64,000 nt of DNA, taken from positions 51,904-115,903 of the forward strand of contig JBJMVQ010000040.1 in the NCBI GenBank assembly GCA_045810625.1. Reading direction: 5' to 3'. The stretch's first letter is position 1, and each line of letters begins with the position of its first letter. The notes under the pieces are model-generated. The model saw nothing but the letters and a program-made list of their open reading frames with translations, made no database searches and was not told the DNA's origin. The stretch is from JACQFZ01 sp045810625. GTDB taxonomy: Bacteria; Pseudomonadota; Gammaproteobacteria; Acidiferrobacterales; Sulfurifustaceae. The translations under genes and the position numbers were made by a program. Of the stretch, positions 37,039 to 43,735 are shown piece after piece.

Positions 37039-37428
37039 TTTTGGCTGAGCGCGAGAGATGGATTATTTCTTATCGAACCGCTGACACTGCTGATGGTTGA
37101 GTATAGACGTGCGCAGAAGCTTGCTAGATTTCGATCTTCATGCGCGGTTATGCATGCCTCGTCTGCATGTCGTGCGATACCGCTACGATCCTGACGGATC
37201 CGAAACGGTGTCAGTCCCATGTCGGGGCGGTCCGCTTTTAGTTAGCGACAACATTGGATCTTTTGGTTGTATCTGGGGCCGGACGACCACCCGATCGAGC
37301 GCTTCAACAACTCAAATGAATACGGCTCAACCGCCGGGGAAGTTCGTTTATTTAACAGTCTTAGTAACGGTTACGCACCGGCGCAGATAGCACCTGATTT
37401 GTCGCCCGCCGATATCAACGAAAAAATC
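37039..37428. other. Non-coding region upstream of the tRNA unit
   Basis: 390 bases between the minus-strand DUF3857 gene and the plus-strand tRNA unit. AT-rich. No ORF, repeat or structure is supported. It should hold the promoter for the DUF3857 gene. Confidence 0.4.
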
Positions 37429-37456
37429 TTGCAAAGCAAATTTTTTCGAGTAGACT
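37429..37456 (+). promoter_or_regulatory. Possible promoter of the tRNA unit
   Basis: TTGCAA and TAGACT are separated by 16 bases, in an A/T-rich block followed by GC-rich sequence as in stable-RNA promoters. Confidence 0.35.
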
Positions 37457-37639
37457 TCCGCGCTTCTTAGAGGAAGGCATTTTTCGACCTGAAACGAGCA
37501 GCAAAGATGAGACGCAGATCGCAACAACATACGTTCTTATCGTTCGCGCGCACATCCGCCGCGGCTGCTCTGTTTGCGCGCCTAGAAAATCGCAAGCCCG
37601 AACTCGGCCTGTCCGGGACGCGGGTTATTAGCGGTTATT

Positions 37640-37770
37640 CGATGCTCGCGCAGGACGATACGACGACGTAGGCCCTCTCGATTCTTGGAGGGGCCTGCGC
37701 AGCCAGGTGCCCTCCAAAGGTTCTAGCTCCATCCAGAAACCCCGGTCGGCATCCGCTAACCGGGGTTTTT
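37640..37770 (+). ncRNA. Structured leader or small RNA ending at a terminator
   Basis: GCGCAGG (37648-37654) can pair with CCTGCGC (37694-37700), enclosing a second stem AGGCCC/GGGCCT. Together these form a minihelix-like fold followed by AGCCA. A strong terminator follows. With the upstream promoter candidate the transcript would be about 300 nt. I do not recognise an Rfam family (not tmRNA or 6S by eye). Confidence 0.3.
37737..37770 (+). terminator. Rho-independent terminator
   Basis: The stem AAACCCCGG/CCGGGGTTT with a 14-base loop is followed by TTCTTTT. Confidence 0.85.
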
Positions 37771-37856
37771 CTTTTGACCCCGTTTGATTTTTGCCCTTTG
37801 CGCCGGCGACGCGCTGCGTCGGCGAGAGCGTGCGCTCGTGGGTGTTTTTTGCGCGA

Positions 37857-37869
37857 TGTTCTTTAACAA
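37857..37869 (+). promoter_or_regulatory. boxA-like antitermination signal
   Basis: TGTTCTTTAACAA differs by one base from the E. coli rRNA boxA TGCTCTTTAACAA. It is followed by a CCCGCTG/CAGCGGG hairpin and lies about 120 bases before the first tRNA. In rRNA operons boxA recruits Nus factors so that long untranslated transcripts escape Rho. Confidence 0.65.
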
Positions 37870-37989
37870 CTTGAAGCCTTAACCCGCTGTCTTTGCAGCG
37901 GGCGGGTGAGATACGCGTGCGGCGAAAGCCGCCGGCGTATCGCGCTGCGCGAATTTTTTGCAGCGTCCGTCGGGGCGGTCACCCAGTAT

Positions 37990-38063
37990 GCGGACATAGC
38001 TCAATGGCAGAGCGCGACCTTGCCAAGGTCGAGACATGGGATCGATACCCATCGTCCGCTCCA
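37990..38063 (+). tRNA. tRNA-Gly(GCC)
   Basis: Anticodon loop TTGCCAA in the stem CGACC/GGTCG; acceptor GCGGACA/CGTCCGC; CCA encoded. The T loop is ATCGATA rather than TTCGATA. First tRNA after boxA. Confidence 0.85.
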
Positions 38064-38097
38064 TTTTGCGTGATTTCGAACGACAGCGAGATCATTT

Positions 38098-38184
38098 GGA
38101 GAGATGCGCGAATTGGTAAGCGGCCTGACTGTAACTCAGGAGCAGGCGTAGGCCTTGGAGGTTCGAGTCCTCCTCTCTCCACCA
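38098..38184 (+). tRNA. tRNA-Tyr(GTA)
   Basis: Loop CTGTAAC in CCTGA/TCAGG; acceptor GGAGAGA/TCTCTCC; class-II variable arm as expected for bacterial Tyr; CCA encoded. Confidence 0.9.
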
Positions 38185-38202
38185 GTTTTTCAGCGCGCGC
38201 TG

Positions 38203-38305
38203 GTTGCTGCGGCGTGGACGGTGACACGCGAGAGTTGATCCCGAGCGGGCCCTCTCAGGAACGTTTTGGCCAAACGAGTTGGTTCAATTCCAACCAGCAA
38301 CGGGC
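38203..38305 (+). tRNA. tRNA-like gene of abnormal structure, isotype undetermined
   Basis: Acceptor GTTGCT/AGCAAC and a normal T arm (GTTGG TTCAATT CCAAC) are clear, as is a D-like hairpin GCGTG/CACGC. Between them are two further hairpins: GAGAG/CTCTC with a 17-base loop, and CGTT/AACG with the loop TTGGCCA (anticodon GGC, Ala, if this is the anticodon arm). No CCA is encoded. Confidence 0.45.
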
Positions 38306-38316
38306 GCGGCGCGAAT

Positions 38317-38392
38317 TAGCGAGTACCTCAACGGGCAGAGGCCACGGCTGTTAACCGTGTGAATGTGGGTTCGAACCCCACCTCGCTAGCCA
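38317..38392 (+). tRNA. tRNA-Asn(GTT)
   Basis: Loop CTGTTAA in CACGG/CCGTG; acceptor TAGCGAG/CTCGCTA; T arm GTGGG TTCGAAC CCCAC; CCA encoded. Confidence 0.92.
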
Positions 38393-38402
38393 GTTAGTGC
38401 AG

Positions 38403-38479
38403 GCACCGGTAGCTCAACCAGGCAGAGCGCTGGTTTCCAAAATCAGATGTTGGGGGTTCGATTCCCTCCCGGTGTGCCA
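38403..38479 (+). tRNA. tRNA-Trp(CCA)
   Basis: Loop TTCCAAA in CTGGT/ATCAG; acceptor GCACCGG/CCGGTGT; CCA encoded. Confidence 0.9.
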
Positions 38480-38486
38480 AATATTC

Positions 38487-38563
38487 GGGGCCATAGCTCA
38501 ACAAGGTAGAGCGCCTGTTTTGCACGCAGGAAGCTGGCGGTTCGACTCCGCCTGGCTCCACCA
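38487..38563 (+). tRNA. tRNA-Ala(TGC)
   Basis: Loop TTTGCAC in CCTGT/GCAGG; acceptor GGGGCCA/TGGCTCC; CCA encoded. The third acceptor pair is G-C, with no G3-U70 identity element in the alignment as read, which is unusual for Ala. Confidence 0.85.
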
Positions 38564-38571
38564 AATGATTT

Positions 38572-38646
38572 GCGGCTATAGCTGAGGCGGATTAGCGCGA
38601 GCCTGAAGAGCTCGAGAGACACGTTCGAATCGTGTTGGCCGCACCA
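38572..38646 (+). tRNA. tRNA-Phe(GAA)
   Basis: Loop CTGAAGA in CGAGC/GCTCG; acceptor GCGGCTA/TGGCCGC; CCA encoded. Confidence 0.88.
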
Positions 38647-38649
38647 AGT

Positions 38650-38785
38650 ACCGAATGCAGTACGTAACGAGTTGAGATGGCTACAGCTGTTCAGCGGTTC
38701 CGGTTCAAGCGCCGGTCCTGTGCGCCAACGCTTAGGCAACGATGGCACGGTGTATACAGAGCAGCTGCGAGCGTTTCGACGCCAG
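38650..38785 (+). other. Degenerate tRNA-like sequence
   Basis: Contains T-arm-like CCGGTTCAAGCGCCGG and GCGCCA and CGCCA ends, but no consistent cloverleaf could be drawn. Probably one or two decayed or highly divergent tRNAs. Confidence 0.3.
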
Positions 38786-38858
38786 TGAGATAGCTCAGAT
38801 GGGTAGAGCACCGGTCTCATAAACCGGCTGTCGCGGGTTCGACTCCCGCTCTTACACC
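38786..38858 (+). tRNA. tRNA-Met(CAT)
   Basis: Loop CTCATAA in CCGGT/ACCGG; T arm GCGGG TTCGACT CCCGC; CCA encoded. The acceptor 3' strand is one base short (six pairs). It could also be tRNA-Ile2 with a modified C34. Confidence 0.8.
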
Positions 38859-38922
38859 AGACTGTAACTCTGGCAATTGGTAAAGGCGAAAGCCGAGGTG
38901 GTTCGACTCCACCACTATCGTA
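38859..38922 (+). other. tRNA remnant with T arm only
   Basis: T arm GGTGG TTCGACT CCACC with an AATTGGTAAAGGC D-loop-like part. No acceptor or anticodon arm is recognisable. Confidence 0.35.
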
Positions 38923-39353
38923 ATTGCAGTACCAGGGAGCACTCCGGTGACCGGATCCGAGAAGCGCACGTTGGCTTCGACGATCCAATCACAGCGCGGA
39001 TGTCGTTTCGCACGATCGCGCAACTGTGCGGCCGGCCGGCATGGCGTTTTTGCATCGAAGTCGACGACGAAACGAGGGTGGGCGTTTCGAACTCGATGGA
39101 TGTGCAAATCCGAGCGCCGTTCCAGCATCGCAGTCCCGTGGTTGTCCGCGGCGTCGGCGTGGGGTGTCTCCCGCCATTTTTGTGCCCTCTCCTTTTCAGG
39201 AGCGCGTTGTCCCGAGAGGAATTTCACCATCAGTGAAAAAACGGAGGTTCAAGTGAGGAAAACGTAACCGCGTCGGTGTGGCGACTTGAGGCGACTCAAG
39301 TACCGAGTGAGAAAAGAGCCACGCAACCAAATCGTGACTAGAGGAGAACAACA
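38923..39353. other. Spacer between first tRNA block and slipin gene
   Basis: About 430 bases. Overlapping frames exist on both strands (for example plus 38877-39236), but none has family resemblance that I can name. The slipin ribosome site is at its end. Confidence 0.35.
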
Positions 39354-40505
39354 ATGTTTGGCATCAAGCGCGTAGTGATCGCGCAGCACGAGCGTGGTCT
39401 GTACCTGAAGGATCGCAGCATCGTGGATATTCTCGATCCGGGCGTGTACTGGATCGCGGACCCGATGGGTCGAGTAAAGGTTGAGCTGTACGACATTAGC
39501 CAGCCGGAATTCGATCACCCCCGCGCCGATATCCTGATCAAGGATTTGGCGGAGCTCTGCGCGAAGTACTTTCAGGTGATCGAGCTCGGTGAGCGCGAGG
39601 TCGGCTTGGTTTACAAGAACGGCAAGCTGACCACGGTGCTCCAGCCGGCGACCCGTAAGTTGTACTGGCGCGGTCCGGTCGAAGTACGTGTCGAGATCGT
39701 GAAGATCGAGACCGACTACGAAGTACCGCGCGACAAGGTATCACTGGTGGCGCGTGCGCGCCCGGGTGAGCTGTTGAAGGCGGTAAGCGACACGGTCTAC
39801 CCAGCCGAAGTGGCGGATGAGTTCATCGGCATGCTGTTTGTGGACGGTGAGTTCATCAAGACGCTGAAACCGGGTTTGTACGCGTACTGGAAGTTCAACC
39901 GTAGCATCAAGGTTGAACAGGTCGACACCCGTGTGCAGACGATGGAAGTTCAGGGTCAGGAAATCCTGACCAAGGACAAGGTCAGCCTGCGTGTGAACCT
40001 GTCGGGTGCGTACAAGATCACCGATGCAGTGAAGGCACGTAAGAGCCTGGTCGACTTCACCGGCTACCTGTACCGCGAGCTGCAGTTCGCTCTGCGTCAG
40101 GCGGTCGGGACCCGTACGCTGGATGTGTTGCTCAGCAACAAGGGTGAGTTGGATCAGGTGATCTACGAAGACGTGCGCGGCAAGGTCGCCGAGCACGGCA
40201 TCGACGTGAAGAGCGTGGGCGTCAAGGACGTGATCCTGCCGGGCGAGATGAAGAACATCTTGAACCAGGTGGTGGAAGCGGAAAAGGCGGCGCAGGCGAA
40301 CATCATCAAGCGCCGTGAGGAAACCGCCGCGACCCGTTCGCTGCTCAACACCGCGAAGCTGATGGGTGAGAACCCGATCCTCGTGCGCCTGAAGGAGCTG
40401 GAAGTGCTCGAGAAGGTGACCGACAAGATCGAGAAGCTCACCGTGTTCGGCGGTCTCGATGGTGTATTGCAGGACATGGTGAAGATCAACGTGAAGCCGG
40501 AGTAA
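39354..40505 (+). CDS. Slipin (SPFH/Band 7 family)
   Basis: 383 aa, with AGAGGAG seven bases before the ATG. The SPFH domain includes VQTMEVQGQEILTKDKVSLR, the hallmark of stomatin/slipin proteins, then LLSNKGELDQVIYEDVRG. A helical C-terminal region follows (VVEAEKAAQANIIKRREETA). The N-terminus lacks the usual membrane hairpin, and the N-terminal half looks like a second degenerate SPFH copy. Slipins occur next to RtcB in several RNA-repair loci. Here it lies between two tRNA blocks and reads in the same direction. Its codons are richer in GGT and CGT than the flanking genome. Confidence 0.9.
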   Translation: MFGIKRVVIAQHERGLYLKDRSIVDILDPGVYWIADPMGRVKVELYDISQPEFDHPRADILIKDLAELCAKYFQVIELGEREVGLVYKNGKLTTVLQPATRKLYWRGPVEVRVEIVKIETDYEVPRDKVSLVARARPGELLKAVSDTVYPAEVADEFIGMLFVDGEFIKTLKPGLYAYWKFNRSIKVEQVDTRVQTMEVQGQEILTKDKVSLRVNLSGAYKITDAVKARKSLVDFTGYLYRELQFALRQAVGTRTLDVLLSNKGELDQVIYEDVRGKVAEHGIDVKSVGVKDVILPGEMKNILNQVVEAEKAAQANIIKRREETAATRSLLNTAKLMGENPILVRLKELEVLEKVTDKIEKLTVFGGLDGVLQDMVKINVKPE

Positions 40506-40590
40506 TGGCAGATCGAGAAGTCTCTACCATGAGTTAAGAAACGAGAAGGGTCCGGCAATGGGGCCGGGCCCGCTCAACTGGAGGTGTGCC

Positions 40591-40780
40591 ATGAAAATCA
40601 AACCCGAATACCTCGACCACGATTGGTTTCGAGGCGACTAGTAAGCGCAAGAAAGGATTCCCGTCCGAGACGCGCGTCAAGCGCGGCGATCGTTCGGTCC
40701 ACGTCGACAAAGAGTTGATCGAGAAGCTCGGACGCAACGACCCCTGCCCTTGCGGCTCCGGTCGTAGGTTTCAAGAATTG
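40591..40780 (+). pseudogene. SEC-C motif mini-protein, frameshifted
   Basis: After GGAGG, an ATG at 40591 gives MKIKPEYLDHDWFRGD and then a stop. The +1 frame continues with SKRKKGFPSETRVKRGD and KELIEKLGRNDPCPCGSGRR, a SEC-C zinc-binding motif with CPC, but without the usual CC pair, and no start codon of its own. Either a decayed gene or a frameshift product. Small SEC-C proteins bind zinc and are often nucleic-acid associated. Confidence 0.65.
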
Positions 40781-40855
40781 CTGCATGCGCGCTGGCCGCT
40801 TCGACGGGTCGGATCGCAATCACTTCTTCAGACCGTAAGAACGAGCAACGGTCTT

Positions 40856-40935
40856 GGTCCGGTAGCTTAGTCCTGGCCTAAAGCGCTGCCCTGTCAAGGC
40901 AGAGATCACGGGTTCGAATCCCGTCCGGATCGCCA
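40856..40935 (+). tRNA. tRNA-Asp(GTC)
   Basis: Loop CTGTCAA in CTGCC/GGCAG; acceptor GGTCCGG/CCGGATC; CCA encoded. First tRNA of the second block. Confidence 0.92.
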
Positions 40936-40938
40936 GTT

Positions 40939-41013
40939 GCCTGGCTAGCTCAGTGGCAGAGCATGCGCCCGATAAGCGCAAGGTCGTGCGTTCGATCCGC
41001 ACGCCAGGTACCA
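40939..41013 (+). tRNA. tRNA-Ile(GAT)
   Basis: Loop CCGATAA in TGCGC/GCGCA; acceptor GCCTGGC/GCCAGGT; CCA encoded. Confidence 0.9.
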
Positions 41014-41110
41014 GGTACCACGCAGCACCCACGAGACGGGCGTCTCCGGTCGACCACCGCCGTACAAGCAGTGGCAGAGCAAACGCTCCGTCAGCACGTG
41101 CTGACGCTTT
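41014..41110 (+). other. Spacer with tRNA-like debris and a perfect palindrome
   Basis: AGCAGTGGCAGAGC looks like a D arm, and GAGACGGGCGTCTC like a variable arm. CGTCAGCACGTGCTGACG (41089-41106) is an exact 18-base palindrome. No full tRNA. Confidence 0.35.
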
Positions 41111-41187
41111 CGGGGTATAGCGCAGTTTGGCAGCGCACCTGCCTTGGGAGCAGGTTGTCGGGGGTTCGAATCCCTCTGCCCCGACCA
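41111..41187 (+). tRNA. tRNA-Pro(TGG)
   Basis: Loop CTTGGGA in CCTGC/GCAGG; acceptor CGGGGTA/TGCCCCG with the Pro-typical C1-G72; CCA encoded. Confidence 0.92.
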
Positions 41188-41191
41188 ATTC

Positions 41192-41269
41192 GTCGACATA
41201 GCTCAACGGGATAAGAGCAATCGCCTCGTAAGCGATAGGTTGCGCGTTCAAGTCGCGCTGTCGGCTCCA
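41192..41269 (+). tRNA. tRNA-Thr(CGT)
   Basis: Loop CTCGTAA in ATCGC/GCGAT; acceptor GTCGACA/TGTCGGC; CCA encoded. Confidence 0.9.
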
Positions 41270-41275
41270 AGCCAT

Positions 41276-41351
41276 GGTGGTCATAGTTCAGTGGCGAGAA
41301 CTCGAGGACGTGGCCCTCGCGACATCGGTTCGATTCCGATTGACCACCCCA
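41276..41351 (+). tRNA. tRNA-His(GTG)
   Basis: Loop ACGTGGC in CGAGG/CCTCG; acceptor GTGGTCA/TGACCAC with the extra G-1 opposite C73 that marks tRNA-His; CCA encoded. Confidence 0.92.
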
Positions 41352-41362
41352 ATTTTTCTTCT

Positions 41363-41518
41363 GTGCCCGTAGCTCAGTTGGGTGAGGCGGAGTTTTCGCG
41401 GACACACATAACGGGTGTCCGCGCCGCCGAACGCCCGGCCATGGAAGGCCGGGCTGGGGTTGAGCAAAGCTGAAGAGTCGCGCCAAGGACGGCGGGCAAA
41501 TGCTGCCCGGGCGCACCA
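41363..41518 (+). tRNA. Oversized (156-nt) tRNA-like gene
   Basis: A full acceptor GTGCCCG/CGGGCGC with encoded CCA encloses a normal-looking D arm (TAGCTCAGTTGGGTGAGG), then two added hairpins (GCGGACAC/GTGTCCGC and CCCGGCC/GGCCGGG) and about 45 more bases, before a weak T arm (GGCGG GCAAATG CTGCC). An insertion or intron of about 80 bases is likely. Isotype not assignable. Confidence 0.5.
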
Positions 41519-41521
41519 CAT

Positions 41522-41599
41522 ACACGCTTCGTCTGACCGGAATAGGACACGCGGCTTTCAATCGCGGAAATGCGGGTTCGAGTCCCGCAGTGTGCGCCA
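41522..41599 (+). tRNA. tRNA-Glu(TTC)
   Basis: Loop CTTTCAA in CGCGG/TCGCG; TTCGTCTG D-arm start typical of Glu; acceptor ACACGCT/AGTGTGC with an A-C first pair; CCA encoded. It starts three bases after the oversized gene. Confidence 0.85.
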
Positions 41600-41608
41600 C
41601 AATTTTTT

Positions 41609-41697
41609 GGAGGGTTGGTGGGCGGCTTAAACCGCCAACCTCGAAAGCGGAAGAGACAACAGTCTCTCGTCAGTTCGAATCTCAGCATCCTCCGCCA
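41609..41697 (+). tRNA. tRNA-Ser(CGA)-like, class II
   Basis: Acceptor GGAGGGT/ATCCTCC; variable arm GAGAC/GTCTC; the sequence CTCGAAA fits a Ser CGA anticodon loop, but the anticodon stem is irregular (CCGC/GCGG with an 11-base loop) and the T stem is mismatched. CCA encoded. Confidence 0.6.
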
Positions 41698-41702
41698 GAT
41701 AT

Positions 41703-41777
41703 GGGCCGTTAACTCAATGGCGAGAGTACCGGGCTTTTAACCCGGGAATGGGAGTTCGAGTCTCCCACGGCCTACCA
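41703..41777 (+). tRNA. tRNA-Lys(TTT)
   Basis: Loop CTTTTAA in CCGGG/CCCGG; acceptor GGGCCGT/ACGGCCT; CCA encoded. Its T arm differs from the tRNA-Lys fragment in the flanking repeats. Confidence 0.92.
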
Positions 41778-41785
41778 GCATCGAA

Positions 41786-41861
41786 GTCCCGTTAGCTCAG
41801 TGAACAGAGCGCCGCGCTACGAACGCGGAGGTCGGTGGTTTGAATCCATCACGGGATGCCA
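41786..41861 (+). tRNA. tRNA-Arg(ACG)
   Basis: Loop CTACGAA in CCGCG/CGCGG; acceptor GTCCCGT/ACGGGAT; CCA encoded. A34 would need deamination to inosine. Confidence 0.9.
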
Positions 41862-41870
41862 GTTAGCAAC

Positions 41871-41968
41871 GCGCGCTTAGCTTAGCGGTGAAGCATCCGT
41901 TTTATACACGGACAAAGCAGCGGCCAGATTAGCCGCCGACGCAGGTTCAATTCCTGCAGCGCGCACCA
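41871..41968 (+). tRNA. Class-II tRNA with TAT anticodon (Ile-type)
   Basis: Perfect stem TCCGT/ACGGA with the loop TTTATAC (anticodon TAT, codon AUA). Acceptor GCGCGCT/AGCGCGC, T arm GCAGG TTCAATT CCTGC, CCA encoded. A long variable arm GCGGC/GCCGC is present, which normal tRNA-Ile lacks. Confidence 0.8.
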
Positions 41969-41983
41969 TCCATTTATTTGTCA

Positions 41984-42058
41984 CGCGACATAGCTCAAAG
42001 GGAGAGCGCGGGTTTCATAAACCCAAGCTTGATGGTTCGAGTCCATCTGTCGCGACCA
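41984..42058 (+). tRNA. tRNA-Met(CAT)
   Basis: Loop TTCATAA in GGGT/ACCC; acceptor CGCGACA/TGTCGCG; CCA encoded. The paired C1-G72 argues against initiator tRNA. Confidence 0.85.
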
Positions 42059-42085
42059 ATCAGCAATAATTAAAGGAGAAAGGCC

Positions 42086-43276
42086 ATGCCTATTATCAAA
42101 ACCATCAACAAAGGTCGTGTTCCGGTTCACATCTGGACCGAGGACATCGAGCCCGAAGCGATTCAGCAGCTCGTGAACATCTCGATGCTGCCGATCGTGC
42201 ACGGACACGTGGCCGCGATGCCGGACGTGCACGCCGGTATCGGTGCGACGGTTGGATCCGTTATTCCGACCGTGAAGGCCGTGATTCCAGCGGCGGTCGG
42301 CGTTGACATCGGCTGCGGCATGGCCGCCGTGAAGACTTCGCTGAAGGCGAGCGATCTACCCGACAGCCTTCGGACGATCCGGGGTGCGATCGAAGATGCA
42401 GTGCCGGTCGGCTTCGGGATGCACGAGCTGAACCAAGCGCCGGAAGCGCACGCGAAGCGGCTGCAGGAACGGTTGCGGCTCCTGGTGGAAAAATACCCAG
42501 AGATCGCCAACGCACAAAAGCCGTACGTGTGGGTGCGTCAGTTGGGAACGCTCGGCGGTGGAAATCACTTCATCGAGCTCTGTGTCGATGAAGGCGACGG
42601 CGTCTGGGTGTTCTTGCACTCGGGATCGCGCGGGATCGGCAACATCATCGGCCGCCACTTCATCCAGGTCGCCAAGGAAGACATGCTGAAGAAGGACGTG
42701 CACCTGCCGCATCGGGATCTGGCGTATCTCGAAGAAGGTTCGGCGCACTTCGACGGATACGTAGAGGCCGTCGAGTGGGCGCAGGACTACGCGATGGAGA
42801 ACCGGCAAGCGATGTTGCAGCTGGTGCTCGACGCGATTCGTCCGCATCTGCCGGCGTTCGATGTGGTGGGCGAACGAATCTCGGTCCATCATAACTACAT
42901 CGACCGCGAAGTGATCGACGGCGTGGGCGTCTTCGTTACCCGCAAGGGAGCGATTCGCGCCGGCGCCGGTGACTGGTGCTTGATCCCAGGGAGCATGGGA
43001 GCGCGGAGCTACATCGCAGTGGGCAAGGGAAATGCGCAAAGCTTCTACTCGTGCAGCCACGGTGCGGGTCGGCGTATGAGCCGTACCAAGGCAAAGCAGA
43101 TGTTCACGGAAGCGGACCTGATGGAACAAACGAAGGGCGTTGAGTGCCGCAAGGACCGCGGTGTTATCGATGAAGCGCCCGGCGCGTACAAGGACATCGA
43201 TCAGGTCATGGAGTTGCAAACGGACTTGGTTGAAGTCCGACACACGCTGAAACAAGTTTTGTGTGTGAAGGGGTAG
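42086..43276 (+). CDS. rtcB: RNA-splicing ligase RtcB
   Basis: 396 aa, with AAAGGAG before the ATG. Active-site residues are all present: D74/C77 in GVDIGCGM, H161 in LGGGNHFIE, H178 in LHSGSRG, HHNY, and the guanylylated His325 in SCSHGAGRR. The C-terminus LKQVLCVKG is complete. RtcB joins 2',3'-cyclic-phosphate (3'-phosphate) and 5'-OH RNA ends using GTP and Mn2+, healing tRNAs cut by anticodon nucleases. It sits inside the tRNA array in the same direction, without RtcA or the RtcR regulator. Probably expressed with the tRNAs. Confidence 0.95.
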   Translation: MPIIKTINKGRVPVHIWTEDIEPEAIQQLVNISMLPIVHGHVAAMPDVHAGIGATVGSVIPTVKAVIPAAVGVDIGCGMAAVKTSLKASDLPDSLRTIRGAIEDAVPVGFGMHELNQAPEAHAKRLQERLRLLVEKYPEIANAQKPYVWVRQLGTLGGGNHFIELCVDEGDGVWVFLHSGSRGIGNIIGRHFIQVAKEDMLKKDVHLPHRDLAYLEEGSAHFDGYVEAVEWAQDYAMENRQAMLQLVLDAIRPHLPAFDVVGERISVHHNYIDREVIDGVGVFVTRKGAIRAGAGDWCLIPGSMGARSYIAVGKGNAQSFYSCSHGAGRRMSRTKAKQMFTEADLMEQTKGVECRKDRGVIDEAPGAYKDIDQVMELQTDLVEVRHTLKQVLCVKG

Positions 43277-43310
43277 TACCTGCCCGGGCGCTCGTCCGGG
43301 CAGTTCTTTC

Positions 43311-43388
43311 GCAGGGTTGACGGGAACCGGCATACCTCGTTGGCTTAGAACCAACGGCTTGTGAGTTCGACTCTGACAATCTGCACCA
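43311..43388 (+). tRNA. tRNA-Leu(TAG), short variable arm
   Basis: Loop CTTAGAA in GTTGG/CCAAC; Leu-type D arm (GGGAACCGGCATAC); acceptor GCAGGGT/AATCTGC with one mismatch. The long variable arm expected for Leu is absent and the T stem is weak. CCA encoded and abutting the next tRNA. Confidence 0.65.
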
Positions 43389-43473
43389 GCCGACGTGTTG
43401 GAAGGCAGACATGGCTGGCTCAAAACCAGCCGCCCGCGATAGCATGAGAGTTCGAGTCTCTCCGTCGGCACCA
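43389..43473 (+). tRNA. tRNA-Leu(CAA)
   Basis: Loop CTCAAAA in GCTGG/CCAGC; acceptor GCCGACG/CGTCGGC; T arm GAGAG TTCGAGT CTCTC; class II; CCA encoded. No spacer to the preceding tRNA. Confidence 0.9.
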
Positions 43474-43479
43474 ATCCTT

Positions 43480-43566
43480 AGCGCGAATGGCGGAATCGGC
43501 AGACGCGCTGGTCTCAGAAGCCCGTGCTCGTCAGAGCTTGCAGGTTCAACTCCTGCTTCCGCTACC
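43480..43566 (+). tRNA. tRNA-Leu(CAG)
   Basis: Loop CTCAGAA; D arm TGGCGGAATCGGCAGACGC; variable arm GCTC/GAGC; T arm GCAGG TTCAACT CCTGC; acceptor AGCG(C)GAA/TTCCGCT with one bulged C. The 3' end reads ACC followed by CA. Confidence 0.8.
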
Positions 43567-43569
43567 CAA

Positions 43570-43656
43570 GCCCAAGTGTTGGAACGGCAGACATGCGGCC
43601 TTGAGGTGGCCGTGCTCTTTGGAGCATTGCGAGTTCAAGTCTCGCCTTGGGTACCA
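43570..43656 (+). tRNA. tRNA-Leu(GAG)
   Basis: Loop TTGAGGT in CGGCC/GGCCG; acceptor GCCCAAG/CTTGGGT; variable arm TGCTC/GAGCA; CCA encoded. Confidence 0.9.
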
Positions 43657-43660
43657 ACTA

Positions 43661-43735
43661 CTGTCGCTTAACTCAACGGGAGAGCGCCTCTCTTACAAAG
43701 AGAAGGTCGCGGGCTCGACACCCGCACGGAGGACG
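43661..43735 (+). tRNA. tRNA-Val(TAC)-like, no proper acceptor
   Basis: D arm ACTCAACGGGAGAGC, loop CTTACAA in (C)CTCT/AGAG(A), T arm GCGGG CTCGACA CCCGC. The bases on either side do not pair as an acceptor stem and there is no CCA. It runs directly into the next tRNA-like half. Confidence 0.5.

Noticed and set aside
37571..37735. tmRNA (ssrA) in the array leader
   Set aside because: No tag-peptide frame and no alanine-tRNA-like ends could be recognised.
38817..39230. Minus-strand ORF across the first tRNA block
   Set aside because: It reads through a complete tRNA-Met gene in antisense and has no ribosome site.
38877..39236. Plus-strand ORF between the first tRNA block and slipin
   Set aside because: It begins inside tRNA debris and resembles no family; the opposite strand is open over a similar length.
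41089..41106. Perfect 18-base palindrome as an operator or terminator
   Set aside because: It has no loop or T run and sits within tRNA debris; a single site with no regulator nearby gives no basis for a call.
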